Source: Nanosynbacter sp900555675 | GTDB taxonomy: Bacteria; Patescibacteriota; Saccharimonadia; Saccharimonadales; Saccharimonadaceae | Length of the DNA: 64,000 bases | Assembly: GCF_022828245.2 (NCBI RefSeq) | Contig: NZ_CP157587.1 | Location: forward strand, 186,001 to 250,000 | Reading direction: 5' to 3' | Shown here: positions 24,793-33,640 of the stretch, piece by piece | Numbering within the stretch: position 1 is the first letter of the stretch | How the letters are laid out: each line of letters opens with the position of its first letter | Position numbers and translations under genes: made by a program | Notes under the pieces: generated by a model | Databases searched by the model: none | What the model saw: the letters and a program-made list of their open reading frames with translations, nothing else | Told to the model about the DNA's origin: nothing

Positions 24793-26070
24793 ATGAAACA
24801 TACAGTTGAGGAAATTAGACTGAAGAATGGTGCGCGCGGCTTGTTGATTGACGTTCCAGATGCTACGGTAATGAGTTTTCAGGTGCAGTTCAGGGCGGGA
24901 AATCGCTACGTTCTGAATAAAGATATTTATGAAACTGCTCACATTATGGAGCATATGGCGTTCGGTGCGAATGAAAAGTTTCGTTCGGAGCACAATTACG
25001 AGCAGGAATTTACCAAGAACGGCGCCTATCACAACGCTTACACTTCTGACTATTCAATGGTTTATGAAGCGATTTGTGCGGATTTTGAGTGGGACAGGAT
25101 TTTGGAGCTTCAGAGATTGGCTATTACAACGCCGCGATTCAACGCTGATGAGCTTGAGGCGGAAAAGGGCAATGTTCGCTCTGAATTGACTGGCTATCTC
25201 AACAATCATAACCGCGTGATGTGGCCGCGCATTCAGCAGGCGCTGGGTGAAGATATTTTGACGTATAATCAGCGCTTAAAAACAATTGCTAATATTGAGC
25301 TGAAAGACATTAAAAATCATCACAAGCGAACGCATACCTTGAAGAATATGCGGTTTGTGGTGGCTGGAAAAATGGCTGGACGAAAAGCGGCTATTAAAGA
25401 ACATCTTGAGGGATGGCAATTAGAGACGGGCGAGCGGTTCGTTATTCCGCGCGATGAACCACGCAGGGCTAACCCAGTCTTAGTTAAGCGAAAAGAGGCG
25501 ACGAATTTGACGTTTGGCTGGTCAATGATGATTCCGCGCGAGTTAAGTGATGAAGAAGTCACGGCCATGAACGCATTGAATCACATTCTGACCGGCACGA
25601 TGAGCTCGAGGATTTTTGGCGCGGCTCGTAAAAAAGGCTTGGCGTATGGTATTTTTAGTGATACGTCGATTGGTTTTTACGATTCGGCTTGGGATTTTGG
25701 TGGACAAGTAAATGTTGAAACTGCAGAAAAGCTCTTTGATATTATCGTGAGAGAATTGAAGAAAGTTTTGGCTGGATCTATTTCCGAAGAGGATTTGGAA
25801 AGTGTGAAGTCATATTCGTTGGGTCGTTATCAAATGGGCGCTCAAACTGTTGGGCAAGTAAGTAATTTTTACGTAGGACGATATTTTGCTGATGATTTCG
25901 TGAGAGATTATGCCGCCGTTCCAGATTCTATTTTGGCGGTAACTCCTGATCAGTTGATTGAAACGGCTCGTCAATTTTTTGCATCCAACACGTGGACGTT
26001 GGCGGCAGTTACTTCGGAAGAAAAAGAGCTATTAACAAAGCTGTACGATAAGCTCGACAAGCTGTTTTAG
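24793..26070 (+). CDS. M16-family zinc protease
   Basis: This 425-residue protein has the inverted zinc motif HxxEH in ETAHIMEHMAFG near residue 50 and a downstream acidic stretch ELEAEKGNVRSEL that supplies the third ligand. The C-terminal half repeats the fold (LTFGWSMMIPRELSDEEV, SRIFGAARKKGLAYGIFSD), as in bacterial PqqL/YmxG-like peptidases. It lacks a signal peptide and so should act in the cytoplasm, perhaps on peptides. It starts 16 nt after secA and probably shares its transcript. Confidence 0.9.
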   Translation: MKHTVEEIRLKNGARGLLIDVPDATVMSFQVQFRAGNRYVLNKDIYETAHIMEHMAFGANEKFRSEHNYEQEFTKNGAYHNAYTSDYSMVYEAICADFEWDRILELQRLAITTPRFNADELEAEKGNVRSELTGYLNNHNRVMWPRIQQALGEDILTYNQRLKTIANIELKDIKNHHKRTHTLKNMRFVVAGKMAGRKAAIKEHLEGWQLETGERFVIPRDEPRRANPVLVKRKEATNLTFGWSMMIPRELSDEEVTAMNALNHILTGTMSSRIFGAARKKGLAYGIFSDTSIGFYDSAWDFGGQVNVETAEKLFDIIVRELKKVLAGSISEEDLESVKSYSLGRYQMGAQTVGQVSNFYVGRYFADDFVRDYAAVPDSILAVTPDQLIETARQFFASNTWTLAAVTSEEKELLTKLYDKLDKLF

Positions 26071-26094
26071 GGTGTAATCGTAAATTGCCCGTGA

Positions 26095-26100
26095 TATAAT
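26095..26100 (+). promoter_or_regulatory. -10 box of murD
   Basis: TATAAT 6 nt before the ATG; predicted leaderless start. Confidence 0.6.
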
Positions 26101-26106
26101 CAGGTT

Positions 26107-27351
26107 ATGAAAATTGTCATTGCTGGTTTTGGTGTTGAAGGTCAATCTAATTTGCGGTATTTTCGAGAGAAGTTTCCGGAAGCTGATTTTTTGGTGGCGG
26201 ACGAGCGTGAAAAAGTAGATAATTTGCCGGAAAATGTGGCTTATCAGACGGGATTTTCGGGGCTGGATGACGCGGATTTAATCGTTAGGTCGCCAAGTCT
26301 TCCGCCAAAAAAGATAAAGACTAACGGTCGAATTTGGTCATCTACTAATGAATTTTTTGCCAATTGCCCAGCGACTATAATTGGCGTGACTGGCACAAAA
26401 GGCAAGGGTACGACGTGTAGTTTTATCTCGTCGATTTTGCGTGCGGCGGGTAAAACTGTTCATTTGGTGGGAAATATTGGCGTGCCAGCTTTGGATATTT
26501 TGCCAAAAATTGAGAAAAATGACATTGTTGTTTACGAATTGTCCAGTTTTCAATTGTGGGATTTGCAGAAATCTCCGCACGTTGCTGTGGCGCTGATGAT
26601 TGAGCCTGACCACTTGAACGTCCACGCTGATTTTAATGATTATTTGGCGGCAAAAGCGAATATTGCCAAGTTCCAAACCACGGACGATTATGTTGTCTAT
26701 AATTCTCAAAATGAGTTTAGTTCGTCGATTGCAGATACGAGTTTGGCGCAGAAAAAGGAATATCCATTTGCTCTTTCGGACGATATAATTTCTGCGATTC
26801 GCTTGCCAGGGAGGCATAATGTCGACAATGCGTGCGCAGCGATAGCGGCGGTAAAGTCGATTTTGCCGAACGTGTCGGATGATGAGATAAAGAGGGGGCT
26901 TAGCGAGTTTACAGGGTTACCGCATCGACTGAAGTTTGTTGCTGAAAAATACGGTGTGAAATATTACGATGACAGCATTTCGACCACTCCGGGCAGTGCG
27001 ATTGCGGCATTAAAAGCTTTTGCGGAGCCGAAAATTTTGATTTTGGGCGGCTCAGATAAGGGCGCAGACTACTCTGAATTAGCGAAAGAAATTGCCCGAC
27101 AAAACGTGCGATCGATAATTATCAATGGTGCTAACGCTGATGAAATTAGGGAAGTTTTAAGGGAAGAAAAAGTTGATTGCGAGATTGTCCAATTGAATAT
27201 GGCGGGAATGAAAGAAGTTGCCAAATCAGCCAAAAATAAAGCGCAATCTGGCGACGTGGTGATTCTTAGCCCAGCGGCTGCCAGCTTTGATATGTTTAAG
27301 AGTTATTCTGATCGTGGCGAGCAATTTGTCGCCGCCGTAGAAGAGCTTTAA
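26107..27351 (+). CDS. murD: UDP-N-acetylmuramoylalanine-D-glutamate ligase
   Basis: MurD adds D-Glu to UDP-MurNAc-L-Ala in the cytoplasmic phase of wall synthesis. The 414-residue Mur ligase has an N-terminal Rossmann-like domain (MKIVIAGFGVEGQSNLRYF), the ATP loop IGVTGTKGKGTTCSFIS, the central YELSSFQLWDL, MIEPDHLNVHAD, and the C-terminal YYDDSISTTPGSAIAALKAF and ILILGGSDKGADYSEL. It lies outside the dcw cluster, where murD is often found. Its stop overlaps the convergent hpt stop by 4 nt. Confidence 0.92.
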   Translation: MKIVIAGFGVEGQSNLRYFREKFPEADFLVADEREKVDNLPENVAYQTGFSGLDDADLIVRSPSLPPKKIKTNGRIWSSTNEFFANCPATIIGVTGTKGKGTTCSFISSILRAAGKTVHLVGNIGVPALDILPKIEKNDIVVYELSSFQLWDLQKSPHVAVALMIEPDHLNVHADFNDYLAAKANIAKFQTTDDYVVYNSQNEFSSSIADTSLAQKKEYPFALSDDIISAIRLPGRHNVDNACAAIAAVKSILPNVSDDEIKRGLSEFTGLPHRLKFVAEKYGVKYYDDSISTTPGSAIAALKAFAEPKILILGGSDKGADYSELAKEIARQNVRSIIINGANADEIREVLREEKVDCEIVQLNMAGMKEVAKSAKNKAQSGDVVILSPAAASFDMFKSYSDRGEQFVAAVEEL

Positions 27352-27887
27352 TCTTGATAGACTTCTGGTTTTAAGACGCCGATGTATGGCAAGTTGCGAT
27401 ATTGCTGGCGGAAATCCAGGCCATAGCCAACGACAAATTCATTCGGCGTATCGATGCCGACATAATCGGCTTTTGCGTCAACTTCGCGCCGCGCTGGTTT
27501 GTCTAATAGTGAGCATATTTTTACCGATGCGGCATTTTTTGCGGCAAATAATTCTCTTAGCGCCTGGGCGGTTCGACCGCTGTCAATTATGTCCTCAACT
27601 ATTAACACATGTCTATCCGTCACGTCGGTATCCAAATCTTTGATGATTTTTACAGATCCAGAAGATTTTGTGTCGTCACCGTAGCTGGAAACCGCCATGA
27701 AGTCAATTTCCATATAGCAATCTATCGCTTGTATCAAGTCGATCATAAACGGCGCCGCGCCGCGTAAAATACCCACGACGACAGGATTTTTATCGTGATA
27801 ATCCTCGGTCAATTTTTTCCCAAGTTTTTGAACTGCTGTTTTTATATCTTCATTCGTAAATAGAATTTTCTCAATATCTTTATCCAT
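27348..27887 (-). CDS. hpt: Hypoxanthine phosphoribosyltransferase
   Basis: This enzyme salvages hypoxanthine or guanine into nucleotides using PRPP. The 179-residue protein has the PRPP-binding signature VLIVEDIIDSGRTAQAL and the N-terminal VGILRGAAPFMIDLI and EIDFMAVSSYG of the HPRT family. Purine salvage suits an organism with reduced biosynthesis. It is convergent with murD and divergent from prfB, with a 51-nt region between holding both promoters. Confidence 0.95.
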   Translation of the reverse strand: MDKDIEKILFTNEDIKTAVQKLGKKLTEDYHDKNPVVVGILRGAAPFMIDLIQAIDCYMEIDFMAVSSYGDDTKSSGSVKIIKDLDTDVTDRHVLIVEDIIDSGRTAQALRELFAAKNAASVKICSLLDKPARREVDAKADYVGIDTPNEFVVGYGLDFRQQYRNLPYIGVLKPEVYQD

Positions 27888-27925
27888 CTTTTTATTTTAA
27901 CAGAGAATTGAGCGCTGAAAAATGG

Positions 27926-27931
27926 TACAAT
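27926..27931 (+). promoter_or_regulatory. -10 box of prfB
   Basis: TACAAT 7 nt before the ATG; predicted leaderless start. Confidence 0.5.
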
Positions 27932-27938
27932 AAAATAT

Positions 27939-29030
27939 ATGCAACCGCTAAAAAAGAAAATTGGTGAATTGGAAAAAGAAATTGAACAGGCTAAAAAAGC
28001 GCTGAAATTTTCTGATTTGGAGCAGAAATTGGCGGAGCTGGATGATCAATTGAATCAGCCGGAAATTTGGAATAATCCTGATTACGCCCAAGAATTAACG
28101 AAACAAGCCGCCAGCCTTCGTCAGATCGTCGAGCCTTGGCAGACTTTGACAGTGCAGGTTGGTGATATGGTGGAACTGATGGAACTTGGTGATGACGATT
28201 TATTGCCGGAATTCCAGGCGCAAGTTTCGGCAATTGAGAAGAGTTTTGATAGGCATAAAACCGATTTATTATTCTCTGGCGAATATGATAATCGTTCGGC
28301 AATTATGCGCATTTCCGCTGGCGTGGGCGGGCTGGATGCGCAGGATTTTGCGGCGATGTTGGAGCGAATGTATTTGCGCTGGGCGGAAAAGTCTGGCATG
28401 AAAGTTGATACGCTGGAACGCTCGACAAATGACGACGCTGGAATTAAAACGGTCGTCTTGGAGATTTCTGGATCCTTTGCTTATGGAAAATTGCGGTCGG
28501 AAAATGGCGTGCATCGTTTGGTGCGATTAAGTCCGTTTAATGCGGACAATTTGCGCCAGACTAGTTTTGCGCTTGTCGAGGTTTTGCCGAAAATTGACGC
28601 GCCCGATGAAATATCAATTGACCCGAATGATTTAAGAATTGATGTCTATCGTTCGGGCGGCAAGGGCGGTCAAGGCGTGAATACGACGGATTCGGCGGTT
28701 CGAGTGACGCATGAGCCGACAGGGATTACGGTGGCTATTCAGAATGAGCGCTCGCAGATTCAGAATAAAGAAACGGCGTTGAAGATTCTGCGGTCAAAAT
28801 TGCTCGCGATGAAATTAGAGCAACACGCCGAAACTTTGTCTGATCTCAGGGCTGGCGAATCGGCAAACTGGGGTAGCCAAATTAGAAATTACGTTTTGCA
28901 TCCGTATACGTTAGTTAAAGATACTCGTACAAAGCATGAAAACAGTAACGCTCAAGGTGTTCTGGACGGCGATATTGACGAATTTATCACGGCATATTTA
29001 GAACAAAATGCTAATTCTAAAAATATTTAG
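27939..29030 (+). CDS. prfB: Peptide chain release factor 2
   Basis: RF2 releases the peptide at UAA and UGA. The 363-residue protein has the codon-recognition tripeptide SPF (HRLVRLSPFNADNLRQTSF) and the catalytic GGQ (SGGKGGQGVNTTDSAVRVTH). The N terminus is full length and in one frame, so the programmed +1 frameshift that controls prfB in many bacteria is absent. Its presence confirms that UGA is a stop codon here. In Bacillus prfB also lies between secA and ftsE. Confidence 0.96.
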   Translation: MQPLKKKIGELEKEIEQAKKALKFSDLEQKLAELDDQLNQPEIWNNPDYAQELTKQAASLRQIVEPWQTLTVQVGDMVELMELGDDDLLPEFQAQVSAIEKSFDRHKTDLLFSGEYDNRSAIMRISAGVGGLDAQDFAAMLERMYLRWAEKSGMKVDTLERSTNDDAGIKTVVLEISGSFAYGKLRSENGVHRLVRLSPFNADNLRQTSFALVEVLPKIDAPDEISIDPNDLRIDVYRSGGKGGQGVNTTDSAVRVTHEPTGITVAIQNERSQIQNKETALKILRSKLLAMKLEQHAETLSDLRAGESANWGSQIRNYVLHPYTLVKDTRTKHENSNAQGVLDGDIDEFITAYLEQNANSKNI

Positions 29031-29037
29031 CTTATGG

Positions 29038-29043
29038 TATAAT
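29038..29043 (+). promoter_or_regulatory. -10 box of ftsEX
   Basis: TATAAT 7 nt before the ftsE ATG; predicted leaderless start. Confidence 0.6.
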
Positions 29044-29050
29044 ACTAGTA

Positions 29051-29734
29051 ATGATTCTGTTAGATAGGGTAACGAAGAACTACGGAAAAAATAATAAGCC
29101 GGCGTTGAATCGAGCAAGCATTCATGTTGGCGCTGGTGAATTTGTGATTATTGTTGGTACGTCGGGTGCTGGCAAATCGACGCTTTTGAAGCTTTTGACT
29201 CGCGAAGAAAAGCCGAGCTCTGGAAAAATTGTGGTTGGCGGAATTGATTATGACAATTTGAAGGACAAGCATATTCCGCTGTTGCGTCGTAAAATTGGCG
29301 TGGTTTTTCAGGATTTTAAGTTGCTTCCGAATCGAACGGTGTTTGAAAATGTGGCGTTTGCGCTGGAAATTGCTGGAATGACAAATCGGGAAATTAAGGC
29401 GACTGTGCCGAAGGTGATTGAGCTGGTTGGTCTTAAGGGGAAGGAAAAACATTTTCCTCATCAGCTTTCTGGTGGTGAGCGTCAGCGTGTAGCGATTGCG
29501 CGTGCGGTGGTGCGCCAGCCGAAGATTCTGATTGCAGATGAGCCGACTGGAAACTTGGATCCGAAGCACAGCTGGGATATTGTTCGCTTGCTAGAAAAGA
29601 TTAACAAGTATGGCACGACGGTTATTTTGACGACTCACAACGTGGAGATTGTCAACAAATTGAAGCGACGCGTTATTACAATTGATCATGGTAAAATCAC
29701 CTCCGATCAGGCGAGAGGGAGTTATAAACAGTAA
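29051..29734 (+). CDS. ftsE: Cell division ATP-binding protein FtsE
   Basis: FtsE is the ATPase of the FtsEX complex, which switches on a wall hydrolase during division. In 227 residues there is Walker A VGTSGAGKSTLLKLLTRE, a Q-loop in VFQDFKLLPNRTVFENVAF, the signature LSGGERQRVAIARAV, Walker B ILIADEPTGNLDP and the switch His in TTHNVE. The QDFKLLPNRTV segment is typical of FtsE. Its last base overlaps the ftsX start. Confidence 0.96.
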   Translation: MILLDRVTKNYGKNNKPALNRASIHVGAGEFVIIVGTSGAGKSTLLKLLTREEKPSSGKIVVGGIDYDNLKDKHIPLLRRKIGVVFQDFKLLPNRTVFENVAFALEIAGMTNREIKATVPKVIELVGLKGKEKHFPHQLSGGERQRVAIARAVVRQPKILIADEPTGNLDPKHSWDIVRLLEKINKYGTTVILTTHNVEIVNKLKRRVITIDHGKITSDQARGSYKQ

Positions 29735-30717
29735 TGAAATCATCAAAGTCTAACAAAAATAAAGAAACTATTCGTATACGTCAGCGCCGACGAGGTTGGT
29801 TGACGTTTGTCAGAATGTGTCGATATGGCATCAATAATTTTAGTCGTAATGCCTGGCTAACGATTGCTGCGACTGCGGTGATGAGCGTCACGTTGATTAT
29901 TGTGTTTATAACATTATCAGCGCGTCAGGTTTTGGTTGATACCGTTTCAAACGTTTCCAGACGTGCCGATATGTCAATTTACTTAAAGGGTGACACGCCA
30001 GAAAAAACGATTAAAACGATTAAATCTCGAATTGAAAAATTAGATAATGTCGATAGTGTTAAGTATATTTCCGCGGAAGAAGCGCGTGAAAAGCAAGCTG
30101 AACAGTACAAGGACAATCCAGATACGCTTGAGGCGATTCGCGAGTCTAGTAATGAGATGTCAGCAACGCTTCGTGTTTCCGTGAAAGAATTGAACAACCA
30201 GCAATCATTGAACAATTTTGTTAAAACTGATGATTTATATAAAAAATATAAAGACCCTAACAGGGAGCCGTCATTCTCGGGTGAACGCCAGCAGGCTATT
30301 AAAACAGTTGGCAATTGGGTGAGATTGGCGAGTATCGGCGGGTCAATCGCTACAGTTGTTTTCGTGGTGATTTCATCGCTTGTGGTCTTTAATACCATTC
30401 GCATGGCAATTTTCAACCGCAAGGACGAGATTGAAATGATGAAGTTGATCGGCGCAGAACGCAGTTTCATCAGGGGTCCGTTTATCGTTGAGGCCATAAT
30501 GTACGGATTTATCGCGGCAATTATCGCAACGGTGGTTGGGTATGGACTGTTAATCCTTGCGCATGATCCGATGGTGAAATACGGAATTCCTATTGATAAT
30601 CTTTTGAATCATCTAAAAATGTACGGCGTGTTGGTTTTCTTGAGTATGATTCTGGTTGGTGCGGCAATTGGCGTGGCGTCATCCTGGGTGGCAACTCGCA
30701 AATACCTTAAGTTGTAA
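29734..30717 (+). CDS. ftsX: Cell division protein FtsX
   Basis: FtsX is the membrane partner of FtsE and contacts a hydrolase outside the cell. The 327-residue protein has a cytoplasmic basic N terminus, helix 1 (WLTIAATAVMSVTLIIVFIT), an extracellular domain of about 110 residues (DMSIYLKGDTPEKTIKTIKS), and three C-terminal helices including RLASIGGSIATVVFVVISSL and NRKDEIEMMKLIGAERSFIR. Length and layout are normal. The next gene encodes a coiled-coil CHAP protein, the expected partner. Confidence 0.95.
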   Translation: MKSSKSNKNKETIRIRQRRRGWLTFVRMCRYGINNFSRNAWLTIAATAVMSVTLIIVFITLSARQVLVDTVSNVSRRADMSIYLKGDTPEKTIKTIKSRIEKLDNVDSVKYISAEEAREKQAEQYKDNPDTLEAIRESSNEMSATLRVSVKELNNQQSLNNFVKTDDLYKKYKDPNREPSFSGERQQAIKTVGNWVRLASIGGSIATVVFVVISSLVVFNTIRMAIFNRKDEIEMMKLIGAERSFIRGPFIVEAIMYGFIAAIIATVVGYGLLILAHDPMVKYGIPIDNLLNHLKMYGVLVFLSMILVGAAIGVASSWVATRKYLKL

Positions 30718-30723
30718 AAGTCC

Positions 30724-30753
30724 TTGACATACTGATTATGCTTATGCTAACAT
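30724..30753 (+). promoter_or_regulatory. Promoter of the CHAP hydrolase gene
   Basis: TTGACA (30724-30729), 18 nt, TAACAT (30748-30753) with an extended TGc. The ATG is 6 nt further on, so the message is predicted leaderless. Confidence 0.65.
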
Positions 30754-30759
30754 AGACGT

Positions 30760-31899
30760 ATGAAACTACGGTCCACCACACCAGTTTCGGCGTCATTAGT
30801 CAGCAGAGCGTCTCTGGTGGCGATGTCTGCATTGCTCGCTGGATCGGGCATTTTTGGCTTGGCATCACACGTATTGGCTCGCGACTATAACGCCGAAATT
30901 CAGGCAAAGCAACAAGAAGCAGACAACTATAATTCTGAGGCTTCGCGCTTGGGTGAGATGGCTGATAGTTTGCAGGCGGAACTTGATAAGATAAACGGAC
31001 AAATATCAGCTATTCAGACACAGATTTCTGATAGCCAAAAGAAGATAAATAGCCTTAATGACCAGATAAAAAAGAACGAAGAGCTAATTAAGCACAATCG
31101 TAAAGCGATGGGGCGGATTTTGGCAGATTTGTATGTTGATGATCAGATTTCGCCGCTGGAGATGCTTGCTAGCTCAAAAAATATTAGCGATTACATTGAC
31201 AAGCAAGAACAGCGTAATTCTTTGAAAACTTCATTGAATGATAAGATTAAAGAAATTAAGTCTTTGCAGAAAAAGTTGGAAGAGAATAAGAAGTCTGTCG
31301 AGAATACGCTTCGCGACCAAGAATTGCAGCGCAATGCAATGGCGGCTAAGCAATCTGAGAAGGCGAAACTGATTACTGATACGAAGAACGATCAGAATAA
31401 CTATGCGGCGTTAGCTCAGAAACGTAATTCTGAGGTGGCGAAGTTGCGAGAAGAGCAGGCTGCAGCCAACCGACGAGCTCTTGGTGGCGGCAATGTCTCT
31501 ATTCCAGGCGGCGTACCTGGCGGCGGCGGTTATCCTGGCGCCTGGGCGAGTGCTCCACTTGACGCTTATGTCGATCCATGGGGACTATACACGCGTGAGT
31601 GTGTGAGCTACGTGGCTTGGAAAATTCATAGTACTGGACGATACGTCCCGCATTTTGGTGGCGCAGGCAACGCAAATCAGTGGCCGTCAACTGCAGCGCG
31701 CTATGGTATTTCTAGCGGCTCAACGCCAAAAGCTGGCGCGGCAGCCGTGATGAATATTGGATATTACGGACACGTTATGTATGTTGAATCTGTCAATGGC
31801 GATGGAACCATTACTGTTAGTGACTACAACTTTGCCTGGGACGGTTTATATAGGCATTACACACGCTCAGCTTCAGGATTGACATACGTTTACTTCTAA
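30760..31899 (+). CDS. Secreted coiled-coil CHAP peptidoglycan hydrolase (PcsB-like)
   Basis: This 379-residue protein has a signal peptide ending near HVLARD, a long coiled coil (residues ~45-245, rich in Q, K, N, E), a Gly-rich linker, and a C-terminal CHAP domain with catalytic Cys in LYTRECVSYVAWKIHSTGRY and catalytic His in IGYYGHVMYVESVNGDG. This is the layout of streptococcal PcsB, the hydrolase activated by FtsEX. Its place right after ftsX supports the same role: splitting the septal wall at division. Confidence 0.9.
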   Translation: MKLRSTTPVSASLVSRASLVAMSALLAGSGIFGLASHVLARDYNAEIQAKQQEADNYNSEASRLGEMADSLQAELDKINGQISAIQTQISDSQKKINSLNDQIKKNEELIKHNRKAMGRILADLYVDDQISPLEMLASSKNISDYIDKQEQRNSLKTSLNDKIKEIKSLQKKLEENKKSVENTLRDQELQRNAMAAKQSEKAKLITDTKNDQNNYAALAQKRNSEVAKLREEQAAANRRALGGGNVSIPGGVPGGGGYPGAWASAPLDAYVDPWGLYTRECVSYVAWKIHSTGRYVPHFGGAGNANQWPSTAARYGISSGSTPKAGAAAVMNIGYYGHVMYVESVNGDGTITVSDYNFAWDGLYRHYTRSASGLTYVYF

Positions 31900-31919
31900 T
31901 CGGCATAAAGTGATATACA

Positions 31920-31950
31920 AAAACGCTCGTGTTAAACGGGCGTTTTGTAG
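31920..31950 (+). terminator. Terminator after the CHAP hydrolase
   Basis: 10-bp stem with one wobble (31920-31929 with 31937-31946), 7-nt loop, ending in a T run. Confidence 0.8.
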
Positions 31951-31956
31951 TATAAT
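31951..31956 (+). promoter_or_regulatory. -10 box of the CtpA-like gene
   Basis: TATAAT directly after the terminator and 6 nt before the ATG; predicted leaderless start. Confidence 0.6.
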
Positions 31957-31962
31957 AAGCAT

Positions 31963-33138
31963 ATGGTTACGGGAGAGAAAAGACAGCAATTAAGTTGGTT
32001 TTTGACGCTTGTTATTGTGGCTATTGTTAGCTTTGTGGCGGGAGCTCGCTCTGATGCGCTGTTTGCTAACGTGGCGTCGGTATTTGGCGTTAGAACTTCA
32101 AATAAGACGATTGACTTATCTAGCGTTCAAAAAACATATCAAGAACTGGTTGCTAATTATGACGGAAAATTGGATACTCAAAAGTTAATTTATGGCGCCA
32201 ATCGTGGGCTAGTTGAAGCAGCTGGGGATCCTCATACGGCGTATATGGATCCTGATGAGACGAAGGAGTTTGACAAGTCATTAAGTGGGCAAATTGGCGG
32301 CGGAATTGGTGCGGAGATTGGTCTTAGGAATAATAAGCTAACTATCATAAAACCTCTGGAAAACAGTCCAGCTCAGAAGGCGGGAATTAAGGCTGGCGAG
32401 GTAATTGTTAAGGTGAATGATGAGGCTTCTTCTGACTGGTCAGTGGAAAAAGTTGTGAGTAAAATTCGTGGAGAAGTTGGTACATCTGTTAAATTGACGT
32501 TATTAAGTGGCGGTCAAACGCGCGAGGTGTCGGTTGTGCGTCAGAATATAGTTTCTCCGGCAGTAGAGTCGGAAATTGATGGAGAGATTGGTATTTTGAA
32601 AGTTAATCGATTTGGCGATGATACAGTAAGCTTGTCCAGAAAATACGCTTCGGAATTTGTTGAAAAAGGCGTTAAGAAGGTAATTTTGGACTTACGGAAT
32701 AATCCTGGTGGAACGGTTGGGGCTGCTCAAGGGCTATTGGGTATTTGGCTGGACAATCAAATAGCTATGACCGAGCGTCGTGGCTCTGAAATAGTTAAAA
32801 CGCTGCGTACAACTGGAACACCAATTCTGGGCAATATGAAGACGGTGGTACTTATTAATGGCAATAGCGCCAGTGCTAGCGAAATTACGGCTGGGGCGCT
32901 TCGTGAATACGGAAAAGCCACGCTGGTTGGGCAGAAGAGTTACGGTAAGGGAAGCGTGCAGATTGTGCTTGGGCTGCCTGGCGGGTCGCAAATGAAGGTT
33001 ACGGAAGCTAGATGGTATACGCCAAAGGGTAAAAATATAGATAAAACTGGTATAGAACCTGATGTAAAAGTTGATCTTTCGTCGGACGATGTCAATAATA
33101 ACGTAGATCCGCAGATGGATAAGGCGAAGTCGTTATAA
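31963..33138 (+). CDS. S41-family C-terminal processing protease (CtpA/CtpB-like)
   Basis: This 391-residue extracytoplasmic serine protease has an N-terminal signal anchor (WFLTLVIVAIVSFVAGARSD), a PDZ domain (KPLENSPAQKAGIKAGEVIV), and the S41 catalytic region: VILDLRNNPGGTVGAA, catalytic Ser in NGNSASASEITAGAL and Lys in GQKSYGKGSVQ. Such proteases trim or degrade envelope proteins. In Bacillus a ctpB gene likewise follows ftsEX, so it may process the division hydrolase or its regulators; that is inferred. Confidence 0.94.
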   Translation: MVTGEKRQQLSWFLTLVIVAIVSFVAGARSDALFANVASVFGVRTSNKTIDLSSVQKTYQELVANYDGKLDTQKLIYGANRGLVEAAGDPHTAYMDPDETKEFDKSLSGQIGGGIGAEIGLRNNKLTIIKPLENSPAQKAGIKAGEVIVKVNDEASSDWSVEKVVSKIRGEVGTSVKLTLLSGGQTREVSVVRQNIVSPAVESEIDGEIGILKVNRFGDDTVSLSRKYASEFVEKGVKKVILDLRNNPGGTVGAAQGLLGIWLDNQIAMTERRGSEIVKTLRTTGTPILGNMKTVVLINGNSASASEITAGALREYGKATLVGQKSYGKGSVQIVLGLPGGSQMKVTEARWYTPKGKNIDKTGIEPDVKVDLSSDDVNNNVDPQMDKAKSL

Positions 33139-33179
33139 AGCTTGTGTTTTTGGGCTGGACAACATAAAATGGAGATAGT

Positions 33180-33563
33180 ATGAACGGACAAAAAAAGAAG
33201 ATTTTACTAGTTGAGGATGATATGGCTCTGTCTGCGGTTTACAGGTCGCGGCTGGAGATTGAGGGGTTTGACGTTAGGGAAGCCAACAATGGAGAAGACG
33301 CTCTGTCTGCCACTGTTGAATATCGTCCAGATTTGATTCTTTTGGATGTGATGATGCCAAAAATTAGCGGCTTTGATGTCCTGGACATTCTTCGCAATAC
33401 GCCAGAAACTGCTAACGTGAGGATTATTATGCTGACGGCGCTTAGCCAACCAAAGGATAAGGAGCGCGCTGAGAGCTTGGGCGTTGATGATTATTTGGTG
33501 AAATCCCAGGTTGTAATTGGCGACGTTGTGGCTCGCGTAAAGCATCATTTGGGCATTCAATAG
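33180..33563 (+). CDS. Stand-alone receiver-domain response regulator
   Basis: This 127-residue protein is only a CheY-like receiver domain: the acidic pocket in LLVEDDMALSAVYRSRLE, the phospho-acceptor Asp in LILLDVMMPKISG, Thr in IIMLTALSQPKD, and Lys in DDYLVKSQ. No output domain follows, so it must act by binding a partner. No kinase gene is adjacent; the nearest is at 39.8 kb. GGAGATA precedes the ATG. Confidence 0.92.
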   Translation: MNGQKKKILLVEDDMALSAVYRSRLEIEGFDVREANNGEDALSATVEYRPDLILLDVMMPKISGFDVLDILRNTPETANVRIIMLTALSQPKDKERAESLGVDDYLVKSQVVIGDVVARVKHHLGIQ

Positions 33564-33582
33564 AAGCTAAGCTGAGTAAAAG

Positions 33583-33623
33583 AAGTCATCCTCTACGGGG
33601 GTTGACTTTTTGCTTGTTTTTTG
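33583..33623 (+). terminator. Terminator after the receiver gene
   Basis: 11-position stem with one mismatch (33583-33593 with 33598-33608), then T-rich sequence. The TTGACT of the next promoter lies in its right arm. Confidence 0.65.
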
Positions 33624-33630
33624 ATATAAA
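33602..33630 (+). promoter_or_regulatory. Promoter of the 499-residue protein gene
   Basis: TTGACT (33602-33607), 17 nt, TATAAA (33625-33630). The ATG follows 10 nt later without a ribosome-binding site. Confidence 0.6.
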
Positions 33631-33640
33631 GTAGTTATAT

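Noticed and set aside
27939..29030. Programmed frameshift in prfB
   Set aside because: The N terminus of RF2 is complete in a single frame, so no frameshift site is needed.
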